A stretch of 64,000 nucleotides of DNA from Maratus speciosus (GCA_963932465.1 OZ010786.1:599901038-599965037); one strand, 5' to 3'. Positions 11,118-22,720 are shown, counted from the stretch's first letter. A program made the numbers and translations. The notes: generated by a model from the letters alone, not told the origin.

Positions 11118-12149
11118 AGAACAAAATTGAAGATGAACTAATTGAAAACAGTAACAATTTGCTTTATACACTTAATGGTTGTTCTGAATTAATTACGTTC
11201 CACATAATTATTAGTTCAACATTTAAATAAAAATAAAAGCTTCAAATCTAAAACTTTAAAAATATATTTGTTTTCTTTTTTTGGCTAAAAAGTCACATAA
11301 AGAAGAGACAAAAGTTCTTTATATACAGATTCACACAGTCAATAACAGTTGAAAATTTATTTAATTTACACTGAAATATTACGAAATACGACTGAAAATA
11401 TCAAAAATATCTTGCGCACATTCATATTTTGAAAATAAATATCAAATGCAGAAAATATGAAACATCATGATAAATTGAAAATAAATATTAAGTATATGAA
11501 AATATCAAAAATCTTGATATTTTGAAAATAAATATCGGATATATATCCATTGATATATATCGACGAACATTATCTATGTGTATATATAAATGATTATCTA
11601 AATTACATTTTATTTTTCAAAGGTTGTTCTGAATTAACTGTCTCGCATAATTATTAGTTCTACATTTAAAAATAAAAGTTTCAAACATAAAGCATGGAAA
11701 AGATTTGTTTTCTTCTTTTCTTAAAAAAGTTACTGCCAGAGGCAAAAGTTCATTATCTACAGAATGACAATATGTGGTCAATAACAGGCGGAAATTTCAT
11801 TTACACTTGCTTTGACTGTAGAAAATATCAGAATTATCTTGCATGGTAATATTTTGAAAATAAATATCAAATTTACAAAATATTATTTAGAAAATAAAAA
11901 TCAAGAATTTGAAAATATCGAAAATATCAAAAATCTTGATATTTTAAAAATAAATATCGGATATATATCAAGATATATATCATGATATATATCCATTGAT
12001 ATATATCAACGAACCCTGTGTCCAAGTAAACAATTCAGAGAACGCATAACACATTTAAAAATTCTAATTTCAGCAATTGCCATCTGTAGTCGGCAAAATA
12101 TTTTAATTATTTTATGCAATCATGTATATTATCTACAGATGTACTACAT
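10712..12149. repeat. Diverged tandem duplication, ATATCGATA-rich
   Basis: Segments of about 11170-11577 and 11617-12015 are diverged copies in tandem. Both contain GGTTGTTCTGAATTAA, CATAATTATTAGTTC, and end in GATATTT...AAATAAATATCGGATATATATC. The ends are rich in GATATATATC-type palindromes. A T run of about 27 lies at 11085-11113. 10712-11170 shows nothing recognised. Confidence 0.55.
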
Positions 12150-12799
12150 TTATACGGCGAGGGGGTATCAATAAGTTTTTGCCCTCACATAGAAATAATT
12201 GAGTAAAATTTATGAAATTGCCACATTGTATTAATCCTTTTCTATATAGTCACCGTGCGCAATAACATATTTCGGCAAACAGTATTTCAAAGAGAAGGGG
12301 GGGGGGGGATGTATTCCAGGAGGCGCGATAGTAGACCCAAAGGGAGGCATTTTTCTAACTTTTGCCGACCCCCACATGTGACATATTGTTGGAAAGGTCT
12401 GTGACCACTTATTCATGTTATGCACCTGTTGAACCCCTCCCCCCAATTTGCTCTCTGGGCGAGCACTTTTTTAAATTTTGCGGACACCATTCATGCCCCC
12501 CGTGGGGAAAATTTGGGGGGAAGGGTTTGGGGGTACATAACATGAATAAGTGGCCACAGGCCTTTCCAACAATATGTCACATGTGGGGGTCGGCAAAAGT
12601 TAGAAAAATGCCCCCCTTGGGTCTACTATCGCGCCTCCTGGAATACATCCTCCCCCTCTTTTTGAAATAGCGTTTGCAGAAATGTGTTGCTGTGCACGGT
12701 GACTATATAGAAAAGGGCTAATACAATGTAGCAATTTCAAAAATTTTACTCAATTATTTCTATGTGAGGAGAAAATCTTATTGATACTCCCTCGTATAG
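12150..12799. mobile_element. Large foldback element (650 bp inverted repeat)
   Basis: Two arms of roughly 300 bp are near-perfect inverted copies meeting near 12470. The left arm reads ATAGAAATAATTGAGTAAAA, TCTATATAGTCACCGTGC, GGAGGCGCGATAGTAGACCC, CCCCCACATGTGACATATTG; the right arm gives the complements in reverse order. The open frames in it are mirror-image artefacts of the arms. No transposase. A strong hairpin is expected if it is transcribed within the FGF-like intron. Confidence 0.75.
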
Positions 12800-13455
12800 T
12801 GTGAAAAAATTTAGTTCAATTAAGGCTGTTCTCAAATCCAAAGGGGCAACTTTATGACATAAGTTTAAATTCATTTTTGTTCGGAAATGCATGAAACTGG
12901 CAGGTGTGTTATTCAGAAACTATGTAATCGAAAGACGTTTTCCCTTTTTTGTAAACGCAATAGATTTTTCAGAAAATACTGTCAAAGTGGGCACTTTGAA
13001 CCGAATTTCCGAACGAAAGTTGAAAAACCAATCAGAGAAAACAGAAAAACGTCTTGTCACGTGACCGGAATAACTTATAACTTAATAGGTAATTTATTTA
13101 TCAAAAATGGAAAAATCATTTCTATTCCAAAAATCGCTTCCAGAGTCAGGCCTGTCAATTTTATGCCTTTACATAGCTTCTAAGCTCCCTCTAATCTCGG
13201 TAGGTTAATTTAACCATGGTTTAATACTTTTCGAACTAGAAATTGTTTAAAGAAATGAAATTAAATAAATTTCACGTAAAATTCAGAAATTAAATAAATA
13301 AAAATTCATGAAATAAATTATCCGGTTTGAAACATGGTTAACCTGGGTCAAATTAATCCACATATTACGGAGGATTAGTGGAAGGTTGGCAGCTATGCCT
13401 TTATGTTTAACAAGTAATATATAAAAAAAAATTAAAGTCAATGCCAATTTTATTT
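12800..13455. repeat. Degraded copy of the GGGTGTATTC MITE and AT-rich spacer
   Basis: 12825-13160 keeps phrases of the 3034/10288 family (AAATTCATTTTTGTTCGGAAATGCATGAAACTGGCAG). Its termini are eroded to TTAAGGCTGTTCTC. 13160-13455 is AT-rich with nothing recognised. Confidence 0.4.
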
Positions 13456-13650
13456 GAATAATAAGTATTTTATTAACGATTGAAAATTTGAATAAGAGAA
13501 ATTTTTTTCTCCCATATAAATTAAAATTAATTAATTAAATTTAATTAATGGATTAATATTTGAAAAAACTGTATTAACATCAAGTGTCATCCACTACAAG
13601 TTTTAAAAAATGTATTTGAACTTGAGCGGATGAATCTGGGAGCACGGCAG
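13455..13650. repeat. Repeat unit TAAGTATTTTATTAACGATT, single copy
   Basis: The unit runs from TAAGTATTTTATTAACGATT to TGTATTTGAACTTGAG. It is present three more times, partly truncated and in tandem, at 19429-19860. Confidence 0.55.
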
Positions 13651-13837
13651 TGCGTCCGCCAAGTTCGCACAAGCCGTAAGCTATACCTTTTCCTGAACCA
13701 TTTCGGCATACTTTTCACCCCCTCATAACGTCGTTTTAGGGAGAGATATAGAAATTTTTCTTTTATACACATGTTCGTATGGTCAAACTGAACTAAGGTT
13801 CCATGATTTCATGTTTCTGTATTTAGTAGTTTTCGAA

Positions 13838-14320
13838 ATATTGAATTCCGAAAAAGCGCTTTTTTGTCACTGGCTCACTTCGCATCATCAAATAACTAAG
13901 GTACTTCTAAAAGTCGTAGAATTATGAAATTTCACAAGTAAGTCGGGTTTGTAGCACAATTAACCAGAAAAATCTGAAAACACAGAATTTCCGTCTCTAA
14001 ACCCTTCAAACAGGGGGTGTTCATTTGGCCGTAAACAGTTCCTACACATTCAATTGTGCCAATGTTGGTCGCCAAAACTCGATTACAGAGCTTTGAAGGC
14101 GGTCACGTGATTTCAAGCAGAATAACATTTTATATATATGCTTTTCCAAAGATGTTTGCTAAATAGAAAAAAATGAATGTACCTAAAAATTTTAATCAGT
14201 ATAGGTTATGATATATTTACGATATTAAAACAATAAAACATTTAACAAAATATAACCGCAATTCGGTACGTTTCCGATATAGTAGCTTTCGAAATATTGA
14301 ATTCCGAAAAAGCGCTTTTT
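13838..14320. repeat. Tandem duplication, first unit (HINE-free empty site)
   Basis: The segment X (CGAAATATTGAATTCCGAAAAAGCGC then T6) plus Y (GTCACTGGCTCACTTCGCAT ... GATATAGTAGCTTT) is followed by a second X. A second Y at 14903-15330 is almost identical. The X-Y junction at 13860-13867 is uninterrupted, whereas the second X-Y junction contains the HINE element. The long identity indicates a recent duplication. Confidence 0.8.
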
Positions 14321-14902
14321 AGGTGCGTTCGTAATTATATAAATACGTAGCACCTATAGTCGTCGTTCAGTCCGTCCGTCCGTCTGTCCGTCCGTCTGTC
14401 TGTCCGCATATAACAGAGCAAAAAGTACCCAACCGAATGGTCTGAAATTTTTAATGTATGATTGTTGCAAAATTTTGTCGAGCCATTTCAAATTTTATGA
14501 AAATCGGATGCATAGTTTAATTACAGGGACAGTCAAAAGTTTTTCTTTACATTACGGCCAATGGGAAAAATTATTGCAAATGCATTTTAATGATGTTACA
14601 GCTTTCCGAATGGTCTGAAATTTTAAATATATAATTGTTTCAAAATTTTGTCAAGCCATTTGAAATTTTAGGAAAATCGAATGTATTGTTTAATGACAGG
14701 GACAGTCAAAAGTTTTCCGTTACATGACGGCCAATGGGAAAAAAATATTGCAAGTGCATTTTAATGATGTTATAGACTATGCACTTATGAAATTAAAAAA
14801 TATATATATTGAGTACAATATGGGGTACAAAAAATAATTATAAAACTAGTTATAGTACGAACGCACCTCATTTGCCACGTTTGACGAGCAATTTCCGACT
14901 TG
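14321..14902 (+). mobile_element. HINE/DINE-1-like element, family A, copy 1
   Basis: It starts AGGTGCGTTCGTAATTATAT after a T run and ends GCAATTTCCGACTTG. AGGTGCGTTCGTA is repeated inverted near the right end (TACGAACGCACCT, 14856-14868), and GTAGCACCT forms a left hairpin with AGGTGC. A (GTCY)n tract (CAGTCCGTCCGTCCGTCTG..) follows at about 14369-14405, then two 173-bp units starting CCGAATGGTCTGAAATTT. Subterminal inverted repeats, a GTCY microsatellite and central tandem repeats are the DINE-1/HINE plan (non-autonomous Helentrons), which insert in T-rich targets. It is non-coding. Confidence 0.75.
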
Positions 14903-15330
14903 TTTGTCACTGGCTCACTTCGCATCATCAAATAACTAAGGTACTTCTAAAAGTCGTAGAATTATGAAATTTCACAAGTAAGTCGGGTTTGTAGCACAAT
15001 TAACCAGAAAAATCTGAAAACACAGAATTTCCGTCTCTAAACCCTTCAAACAGGGGGTGTTCATTTGGCCGTAAACAGTTCCTACACATTCAATTGTGCC
15101 AATGTTGGTCGCCAAAACTCGATTACAGAGCTTTGAAGGCGGTCACGTGATTTCAAGCAGAATAACATTTTATATATATGCTTTTCCAAAGATGTTTGCT
15201 AAATAGAAAAAAATGAATGTACCTAAAAATTTTAATCAGTATAGGTTATGATATATTTACGATATTAAAACAATAAAACATTTAACAAAATATAACCGCA
15301 ATTCGGTACGTTTCCGATATAGTAGCTTTG
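14903..15330. repeat. Tandem duplication, second unit (after the HINE)
   Basis: Near-identical to 13866-14304, from TTGTCACTGGCTCACTTCGC to CCGATATAGTAGCTTT. It then diverges into unique sequence (GCCGAAATACAG). Confidence 0.8.
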
Positions 15331-15970
15331 CCGAAATACAGAAAATAGCCTTGACGAGAAAAGAAATTTGATAATATATTTTCTGGCAACCTATTTACTG
15401 TGTCATATACACAAGCAATTTTTTCCATATGTATACAATTTATTTAATGTAAGGAACCCGTATATTTATTTTTATATACCAACATAAATAATCTGTATAT
15501 AAAAAATAATATTTTATACATGTATAAATAAAATGTTTATATGTATATAAATACGTATAAATAACATAAAAGTTCATCAGGTTTGTTTTCGTAGTTGTTT
15601 ATATCATTTGGCAACATATCTCAGTTTCTGAAGTCCGAATTGCACCAAGATTTTTAAAAAATGCCAAGATCTCTGTAGTGGAAAAATATCCTAATTCCAT
15701 ATCAAAGTTTAAAAATCTCCTTTTAATTAAATGAAATGTGTAACTAATAAACTGTCTTTAACGATGTGCGACAGATGCGGCGTCCAAAGTCCGCTACTAA
15801 TGTTATTATATTGTGTTATTAACCTACATACTGTTAATTTATTGTTAATTTTAAATCTGTAAAAGAAAGATTATAGTTATAGATAAGATATGTTGGTCGC
15901 CAAAACCCGATTACAGAAAATTAGCCTGAGTTATAAAGGTGTTACATGATTTCAAGCTGAATGAATTTTT
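15331..15970. other. AT-rich spacer, nothing recognised
   Basis: It includes a TATATA/TATAAA-rich stretch at 15470-15570 and, near 15893, TGTTGGTCGCCAAAACCCGA, an echo of the duplicated segment's TGTTGGTCGCCAAAACTCGA. No gene was seen. Confidence 0.35.
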
Positions 15971-16254
15971 GGTACTTGTTAGTTATCCCGTCGACCAATT
16001 TCGCCAAATTATATAAATCGCCAAACCACTCGCCAAATTATACAAATTGACATAATTTTTATTTTAAACAACGAAAAAACAAATAAATTAGTATAATATT
16101 AATAAAAATACAAATAAAACGTCGAAATAAAAATCATTTGATGACGTAAACATGTGTTGTCAAGTGAATGTGACATTTACGATCAACTATTATTGGCATT
16201 TAATCTTACAATTTGGCGACAGAAATTTGGTCGACGGGATAACTAACAAGTACC
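15971..16254. mobile_element. Short MITE with 28-bp inverted repeats (284 bp)
   Basis: The left end GGTACTTGTTAGTTATCCCG, continuing TCGACCAA, is mirrored exactly by TTGGTCGACGGGATAACTAA CAAGTACC at the right. The interior is AT-rich with GCCAAATTAT words. No coding content. Confidence 0.78.
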
Positions 16255-16340
16255 GAATTGTTATATGCTTTTAAGGCAAATCTTTCAGTTTATCTGTCCA
16301 TCTTTCTATCTCTTACTTCCTTAAAATAAATTTTATTAAA

Positions 16341-16726
16341 GACCGGGAAGCGTCTGCACAGATCATCACCTCATCGAGTTGACGGCTCAAATTTTAGGAT
16401 TAGTTAAATATCGATTAGCGTATTGAAATGTAACTGGTCTGCCAAGCCATATCTTTGTGGAAACCACCTACAGACCCGATTTTACGGGTTAATTGGTGGA
16501 TTTTCCATTGTGTTTTCCTGCACCCATTCCTCCATGTTTCCAAACTTTTGGATGCAGGATAGTAAACCTATCAGTTAACCACTAAAATTAGGTCTTCAGG
16601 TGGTTTCTACCAAGATATGACTTAACAGACCAGTTGCATTTAAATATGCTAATCTAGTTTTAACTAATCCTAAAATTTCAGCTGTAAATTCGATGAGGTG
16701 ATGGTGTGTGCAGACGCCTCCCGGTC
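16341..16726. mobile_element. Palindromic foldback MITE (386 bp)
   Basis: GACCGGGAAGCGTCTGCACA at the left pairs with TGTGCAGACGCCTCCCGGTC at the right. Homology continues inward (CACCTCATCGA / TCGATGAGGTG, GGATTAGTTAAA / TTTAACTAATCC, GGAAACCACCT / AGGTGGTTTC), so nearly the whole element is one imperfect hairpin. The flanks are T/A-rich (TATTAAA, TATTATAAA). Confidence 0.75.
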
Positions 16727-18455
16727 TATTATAAATGTCGGAATTCTAATCTCAATAGCACTTTAGTCAATCTGGCAATTATCCCAACTATTTATGAAAC
16801 CCTATTCCTTTAAGTGCGTTTTAGTGATTTTAATGAACTTATGCATATGCATCATACATATTATACATATGCATAAAATACGTAATACATTTGCATCATA
16901 CATATTATAGGTATATGTATAATACATAATACATATGCATCATTATGACGTCAGAATAAACAAAACATTTTTTGTCTCCAAATTTGAGAACTGACATGAT
17001 ATATTACCAAATTTGACGAAACTTTGCTAAATGTCGCCAAGCTTGGCGAATATTTGACGCTAGTGGCTATTTTTCAATGAGTTAATTATTAATGCAAGCC
17101 ATCTATTTTTATTTTTCCGCATATCATCAGAATAGTTAAATGATATAACGTACTAATATTTCCAAAGTGCTAATAGTTTCGTCACTGCCCAAAACGTCTG
17201 CTATTGTTATTATATTGTACTGTTATTATACTTACTGTGACTATGTTGTTAATCTTTACACCGCTAAAACTTCTGTATTATATAAAGAGAATTTACGGAA
17301 ACTATTAAAGCATTGAAACTGTCAGTTCTCCTTATGATTATTATAATTCTATAATATGTAACCTGTTAATCAATATGTACGTTAGAATGAATCTTCTACA
17401 ATCCGATTCCTCGCATTTTAGTTTTCAGGTTTCGAGTAAAATTAGCTAAAATCTTAAAACCATGGCACATTGACTAATTCTTCAACACGATCAGATGAGA
17501 AGAATGATAGATTTTCAAATGGATCATGGCAGTGAGCTGGTAGACCTTCTATTCTTCCGTAATCGAGTCTATTGAAAAGGTTAACGTGAAACAAAAAGAT
17601 ATTAGCATCAATATGGTTTAATCCAAATGCAGATATTGTCAAAGGATTTCATAAGAACCATTTCACTTGTACCCAGTCGTATCAGTTAAAATACAACAAT
17701 TGGTAGTGAGCCCAATTAGAAAAGATTACTTAATAGGATTAAAAATTTCCGCATTAGAGAACAAATCGTAACTGCTAAGGAAACATGCATAAGTGAGTTA
17801 AGAGATATTTGTCACGAAAGATGAAATACATCACACAAAATAGTATATGATGTGCTTCCATGATCGTAAAGAGTTCATGATTTCTCTATCAAAAGCTTCC
17901 GAATTGGCGAAAGAATGGGCAAGTAAATTAAATTATGAATAACAGTAACATGATGCAACGTTTAACATGGAAGTAATACGGTAAATACTGCTTGCTAGAG
18001 GCGGCTAGTACTTTAATATAAAAAGAAATAAAGTATAAATTTGTAAAGCTCAATAAAATAAATTTAGGTATTTTTATGTTAGCCGGGCGCAAGTGGCAAA
18101 TCGCCAAATACTGTTCCCAACTCCATTGTTCATATTGCATTAATTTCATTTAAAAATATATACTTTTCAGTCATCTCATTTAAAATAGATGCATTTCCCT
18201 CATTTTATTTAATAGAATATTTAACATAGAAATAAATAAATAAGAAATAATAACATAAACCAAAATATTTTATTTGAAAATCAAAGCATTGTTTCTAATT
18301 TACACATGTGAAAAATGAAAACTGCTATTGGCAAAAAAACAAAAGGCTAACGAGGAGATTTGCTTCTGCCTAACATAAAAGTACCGAAATTTAAGTTTTT
18401 TCATATTAATATAGTTTAGAATAACAAACTTGAAAAAACATACAAAAAGTAGTGA
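16727..18455. other. AT-rich region with CATATGCAT cluster
   Basis: At 16840-16945, ATGCATATGCATCATACATA-like words recur several times around TATACATATGCA, a local palindrome-rich cluster. GCCAAATTTGGCGA words occur at 16985-17060. 17060-18455 has short frames with no splice context, and no gene was recognised. Confidence 0.35.
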
Positions 18456-18475
18456 TATCCCAACAAAAAGTTTTC

Positions 18476-18510
<35 letters not shown>

Positions 18511-19430
18511 GCCAAGTTTTTCTTAATGTTTCGGCCAGAAAAAGTAGTGATATCTGAAGTTCGCACAAGTTAAAAGCCAAACATCCCAAATCTTTCATTG
18601 AAAATGGCTTCCTGCGACTTGGCCGTTAATGCCTTCGTGAGAGTTTTTCAAATTTTAAAATATGTACAAATGAGCTACATGCCAACTACATTTTTTGATT
18701 ATTTTAGGTATTTTGTGACACAGAATACAGAAATAAAATACACATTTGAAAAAAGCATTTAAACAACTCCAGTCTATTTAAATGCTTAGAAGTTAAAAAT
18801 AACAAAATACTTGTATTCAGGAGATAATATCCCTAATTGCTAAAACATAATTAGTATCAGCTTTTAACAGTTTATAAATCGAATACCTCTTAATGTTTGC
18901 AAATGAACTATAATAAATGCTCAAACGAAAAAAATGTCTTTCGCCAATACAAAAGATTTCAATATTATACAATAAAATATAATGTAACATATTGTGAGAT
19001 TTGAAGTAAGTAAATTTTGTTTTATTTCTTGGGTTTTACGTTAATGACTTTAGCTTTAGACTGTACAAAATGGCAATTAAACCGCAAGTGGACTAAATGA
19101 TCTGTAATCAAAACTAATGTTTGTTGAAACTGAATGGTAGTTATCAGAAATCTTTTACTTATAATGTCTTTATGTGAATTTGCCTCTTTGCATTCTAATA
19201 TTACTTTTAATATTTAAATAATTCATAAATGCGTAATTTCCAATCAGTAATTTTGAAATGCTGTAGAAGGCATTAACGGCCAAGTCGCAGGAAGCCATTT
19301 TCAATGAAAGATTTGGGATGTTTGGCTTTTAACTTGTGCGAACTTCAGATATCACTACTTTTTCTGGCCGAAACATTAAGAAAAACTTGGCGCTTTTTTT
19401 TTTTTTTACCGAAAACTTTTTGTTGGGATA
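18456..19430. mobile_element. MITE with 160-180-bp terminal inverted repeats (975 bp)
   Basis: Left arm 18456-18635 (TATCCCAACAAAAAGTTTTC, a 30-base A run, TTAATGTTTCGGCCAGAAAA, GGCTTCCTGCGACTTGGCCG). Right arm 19267-19430 is its inverted copy; the arms differ mainly in the length of the A/T run. The 630-bp interior is AT-rich and non-coding. Large inverted repeats without a transposase suggest a foldback-type element. Confidence 0.8.
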
Positions 19431-19862
19431 ATAAGTATTTTATTAACGATTGAAATTTTGAATAAAATTAATTAATTAAATTTAATTAATGAATTAATGT
19501 TTGAAAAACTGTATTAACATCAAGTGTCATCCACTACAAGTTTTAAAAAATGTATTTGAACTTGAGTGGATGAATAATAAGTATTTTATCAACGATTGAA
19601 AATTTGAATAAGAGAAATTTTTTCCCCATATTATAAAACTAAAATTAATTAACTAAATTTAATCAATTAATTAATATTTGAATAAAATTTGAATAAAAAA
19701 ATGAAATTTTGTATAAAATTAATTAATTAAATTTAATTAATGAAAAACTGTATTAACATCAAGTGTCATCCACTACAAGTTTTAAAAAAGTATTTGAACT
19801 TGAGTGGATTAATAATAAGTATTTTATTAACGATTGAAAATTTGAACAAGATATATATAGGG
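19431..19862. repeat. Truncated tandem copies of the TAAGTATTTTATTAACGATT unit
   Basis: Three consecutive partial units each start TAATAAGTATTTTAT(T/C)AACG. Two contain the block CATCAAGTGTCATCCACTAC, also present at 13590. One unit carries an internal repeat of AATTAATTAAATTTAATTAA. Confidence 0.6.
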
Positions 19863-19865
19863 AGA

Positions 19866-20340
19866 GTGTGAACTGATATTAGGAATTGAAAAATGAGCCG
19901 TCCTTGTGAGAAAGTTTCGCGCTTGTTGCTGAAATGTACTCGAATTCTTCCGTGCAGCCATTTAAGATTGGTGTCTGCATAGAATTTATGCACACCAAGT
20001 AACATGCAAAAGCAAAGTTACATTTAAAAACGCACTTCCAGAAATTATTGCTCAGAGACAGTACTGTAACCGAATTCTTTTGTATGACCCTGTACATGAA
20101 AAATGAGCGATAAATGCTATGCACATTATATTTTATAGTAATCCTCATGTAGTGCAGCCCAGTTATGTATATGTCAATTTAAATATGCTTGAAATAGTGG
20201 AACATCATTAAAATACACTGCAAGCGATTTTCCCCCATTATCATATTGTAACGGAATTCTTTTGAATGCCCATGTAAATGAACCATAAATGTTACACATT
20301 TCATTTTCATTACCGAACATTTCATGCTAAATCTCAATAA
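19866..20340 (-). repeat. Family B degenerate array fragment
   Basis: Minus-strand phrases TACAGGGTCATACAAAAG and GTTACA..ATGATAATGGGGG recur, as in 1-2010. No coding content. Confidence 0.5.
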
Positions 20341-20344
20341 CATA

Positions 20345-20505
20345 TCAGGCGAAACAGCACCGAAAAACTGGCGATAAACCACAATTAAATAATAAAACTT
20401 CGCATAAATCACCATAAAATTATAAAAACACACAGGACGCGTTTCGGACTGGAAATGTTAACAACCCGTCATCAGCACCCAGTAAACACATGTCCGTAAA
20501 GGAAC
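20345..20505 (-). ncRNA. Possible degenerate hammerhead-like motif of a Penelope-type element
   Basis: On the minus strand CTGATGA (20469-20475) is followed after about 22 bases by CCGAAACGCG (GAAA core at about 20442-20445). CUGAUGA...GAAAC is the catalytic core of hammerhead ribozymes, which Penelope-like elements carry in their terminal repeats. Stem II pairs poorly (GGG against UCC with a C/C mismatch at the core), so activity is doubtful. A second CTGATGA...CCGAAA pair is at 36870-36907 on the + strand. Confidence 0.3.
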
Positions 20506-20511
20506 TTTTTT

Positions 20512-20938
20512 AGGTGCGTTCGTAATTATATAAATACGTAGCACCTATAGTCGTCGTTCGGTCCGTTCGTCTGTCAGTCTGTCCGTCCGCATATACCAGA
20601 GCAAAAACTACCCAACCAAATGGTCTGACATTTTAAATATATAATTGTTGCAATATTTTGTCGAGTCATTTCAAATTTTATGAAAATCGCATGTATAGTT
20701 TAATGAAAGAGACAGTCGAAAGTTTTCCGTTACATGGCAGCCAATGGGATTTTTTTTTTTTTTTTCAAGTGCATTTTAAAAATATTACAGCCTTTCGAAC
20801 AGAATGAAATTGATATGCACTTATGAAGTGCACTAGCATATACATTCAGTACAATATGCGGTGCAAAAAAATATTTATAAAACTAGTTATAGTACGAACG
20901 CACTTCATTTGTCACGTTAGACGTGCAATTTCCAACTT
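20512..20938 (+). mobile_element. HINE/DINE-1-like element, family A, copy 2
   Basis: AGGTGCGTTCGTAATTATAT start, GTCCGTTCGTCTGTCAGTCTG tract of the GTCY type, one full and one partial 173-bp-type unit, inverted TACGAACGCAC and an eroded CAATTTCCAACTT end. Confidence 0.72.
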
Positions 20939-21087
20939 TTTTTACACGATACAGCTTTAAAAGTTATGATGTTTTTAACTATCTTTTTTCTTTCATTCTA
21001 AACTATTTTTTTTAACGCAATAGTCTAAGAGTCTGAGTGATCATTAATACTGCTATTCTGCATTCTATGGCTTGCGAACATATATAC

Positions 21088-22539
21088 CAGAGACGGCGAA
21101 CCTATGGCACGCGTGCCATAAGTGGCACGCTGCAGATTATTTTTGGCACGGCATAGATTCAGTTTCTACATAAAAATATGGTAGAACTTCACAAAAAGCA
21201 TTAATTAATCTACATCTTGTATATCTCGTCTATGTTTATATGAATTCGATTAGTTTAGTTGGTAGTCATTGTCATACAGATTGAAGAAGCTGAAATATAC
21301 CTCAATGTCTCACAATCTAGCTCAATATTGGCTCCCAAAATTTTAAGAATAAGAGAGAATTAGGAGATTATCGCAAAAGAAGGATTAAAAGGCATTATAA
21401 GCAAAAATGCCGATGGTAAAATTCAGTGACCCGGAGCTGAACAATTTTTGATGCTCCAGCTCCAGCTCCGCTCCTAGAGAAAATACTGTGGCTCCAGCTC
21501 CGGCTCCGGCTCCAACTCGGCTCCGACTTCGCGCTTTTGAGTTGCAGATTTTAATTTACACGTTTAATTTTTTGCTCACAAATACTTTCTACCTTCATTA
21601 AAGATCTGACAAAATGCATTTTTCTTCTCATCAAACTTCAAATGCTTGTTCAGAAAGTATGACATCTTTTAGCATTTGCTTTTAAAATAGAAAATTTGGT
21701 AAAATTTTAAACACAAAAATCTTAAATTTCTTCTACACTTTTCAAACAGCCAAAGTTGCACAACTACACATGTAAACAACAGGCGGCCATATCGGTTTTC
21801 GAATAGTGTTGTCCCTTAGTTCAAGTAGAAAGTAGAAGTAAAGTAGTGTTACCATGTTTTGAGAAGGTTTCCTTCTCTAATAATAATAATAAAAACCTAA
21901 AAGATGATATAATTAAAATACTGAATAATGATGTAATTAAAATATTTTAAGCCTAGAAATTTAAACTGAAAAAAAAAAAAGATTTCAAAGAATATTAAAA
22001 ACTAAAGGAGCCCTGGAGCTGGGGAAAATTTAGAGCTCCAGCTCCAGGGAAAACACAGCTCCGGAGCGCTCCGGCTCCGGGCTCCAGCTCCAGCTCCAGC
22101 TCCGGGTCCCTGGTAAAATTATAACATCTAGGAATTCAATTCCAGATACTAAAAACTGCAGATTCTGGCTATTTATACATTTTTTCCTGCCAGACATTCT
22201 TTTCGGAAATGAATAATGTGGAAAAATTCAAGTAAAAACATCTTATCAAAGGAGTTCAAATCAACTTGTATTCTCTTAAAAATAACGACGAAACTGATAT
22301 AAATTATTTGGCATGTAGGATGAGAAAACAGAAATAATGTTTTTAAAATAAATTTCTATAGTATAATATCAAATATTACCCATATTTTTTTTTATTCTAA
22401 AAACAAAATTTTAATTAATTTTGATTCATTATTATTTGATCGATTAAATTTTTTTATTGCTGGCGCGTCATGATCATGAACAATATATTTTCGGAAAAAA
22501 CTTGGCACGCGTATGTGAAAAGGTTTGCCGCCCCTGAAT
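21088..22539. mobile_element. Larger hAT-like element, interrupted by a second MITE
   Basis: The left end CAGAGACGGCGAACCTATGG is followed by GCACGCGTGCC. The right end CTTGGCACGCG...GGTTTGCCGCCCCTG is its imperfect inverse (CAGGGGCGGCAAACC). TA-rich flanks make an 8-bp duplication unclear. The interior is AT-rich without a recognisable transposase. Another MITE (21424-22112) sits inside, so this element is older. Confidence 0.55.
21424..22112. mobile_element. hAT-type MITE rich in GGAGCT/AGCTCC (689 bp), nested
   Basis: Ends CAGTGACCCGGAGCTGAA and AGCTCCGGGTCCCTG are flanked by a perfect 8-bp duplication GTAAAATT (21416-21423, 22113-22120), diagnostic of hAT transposition. Both subterminal parts are runs of the GGCTCC/CAGCTCC type. 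There is no transposase. Confidence 0.85.
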
Positions 22540-22639
22540 ATACTATTATAGTAATATAAAATATACTGTAAAATTTTCCCATAAATATGTATGCAGTATT
22601 CATTAAAAGAATCTTAATTGTATGTCGAGAAAAATCCGA

Positions 22640-22720
22640 TTTTTTTTGTAGAAATTCAGTCGGGCCCGGCAGGGGCCTGGAAAATTTCCGGCCCATGCAG
22701 ACATCTCTAGTGGACTTCTG
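22640..22720. mobile_element. Truncated terminus of the GC-rich hAT MITE
   Basis: GGGCCTGGAAAATTTCCGGC continuing CCATGCAGACATCTCTAG matches the end of the elements at 6149 and 57695. The rest of the element is missing. Confidence 0.6.

Noticed and set aside
12231..12670. Open frames of 71 and 102 codons on both strands
   Set aside because: They are mirror images of the two arms of one foldback element; proline/glycine runs come from G and C homopolymers.
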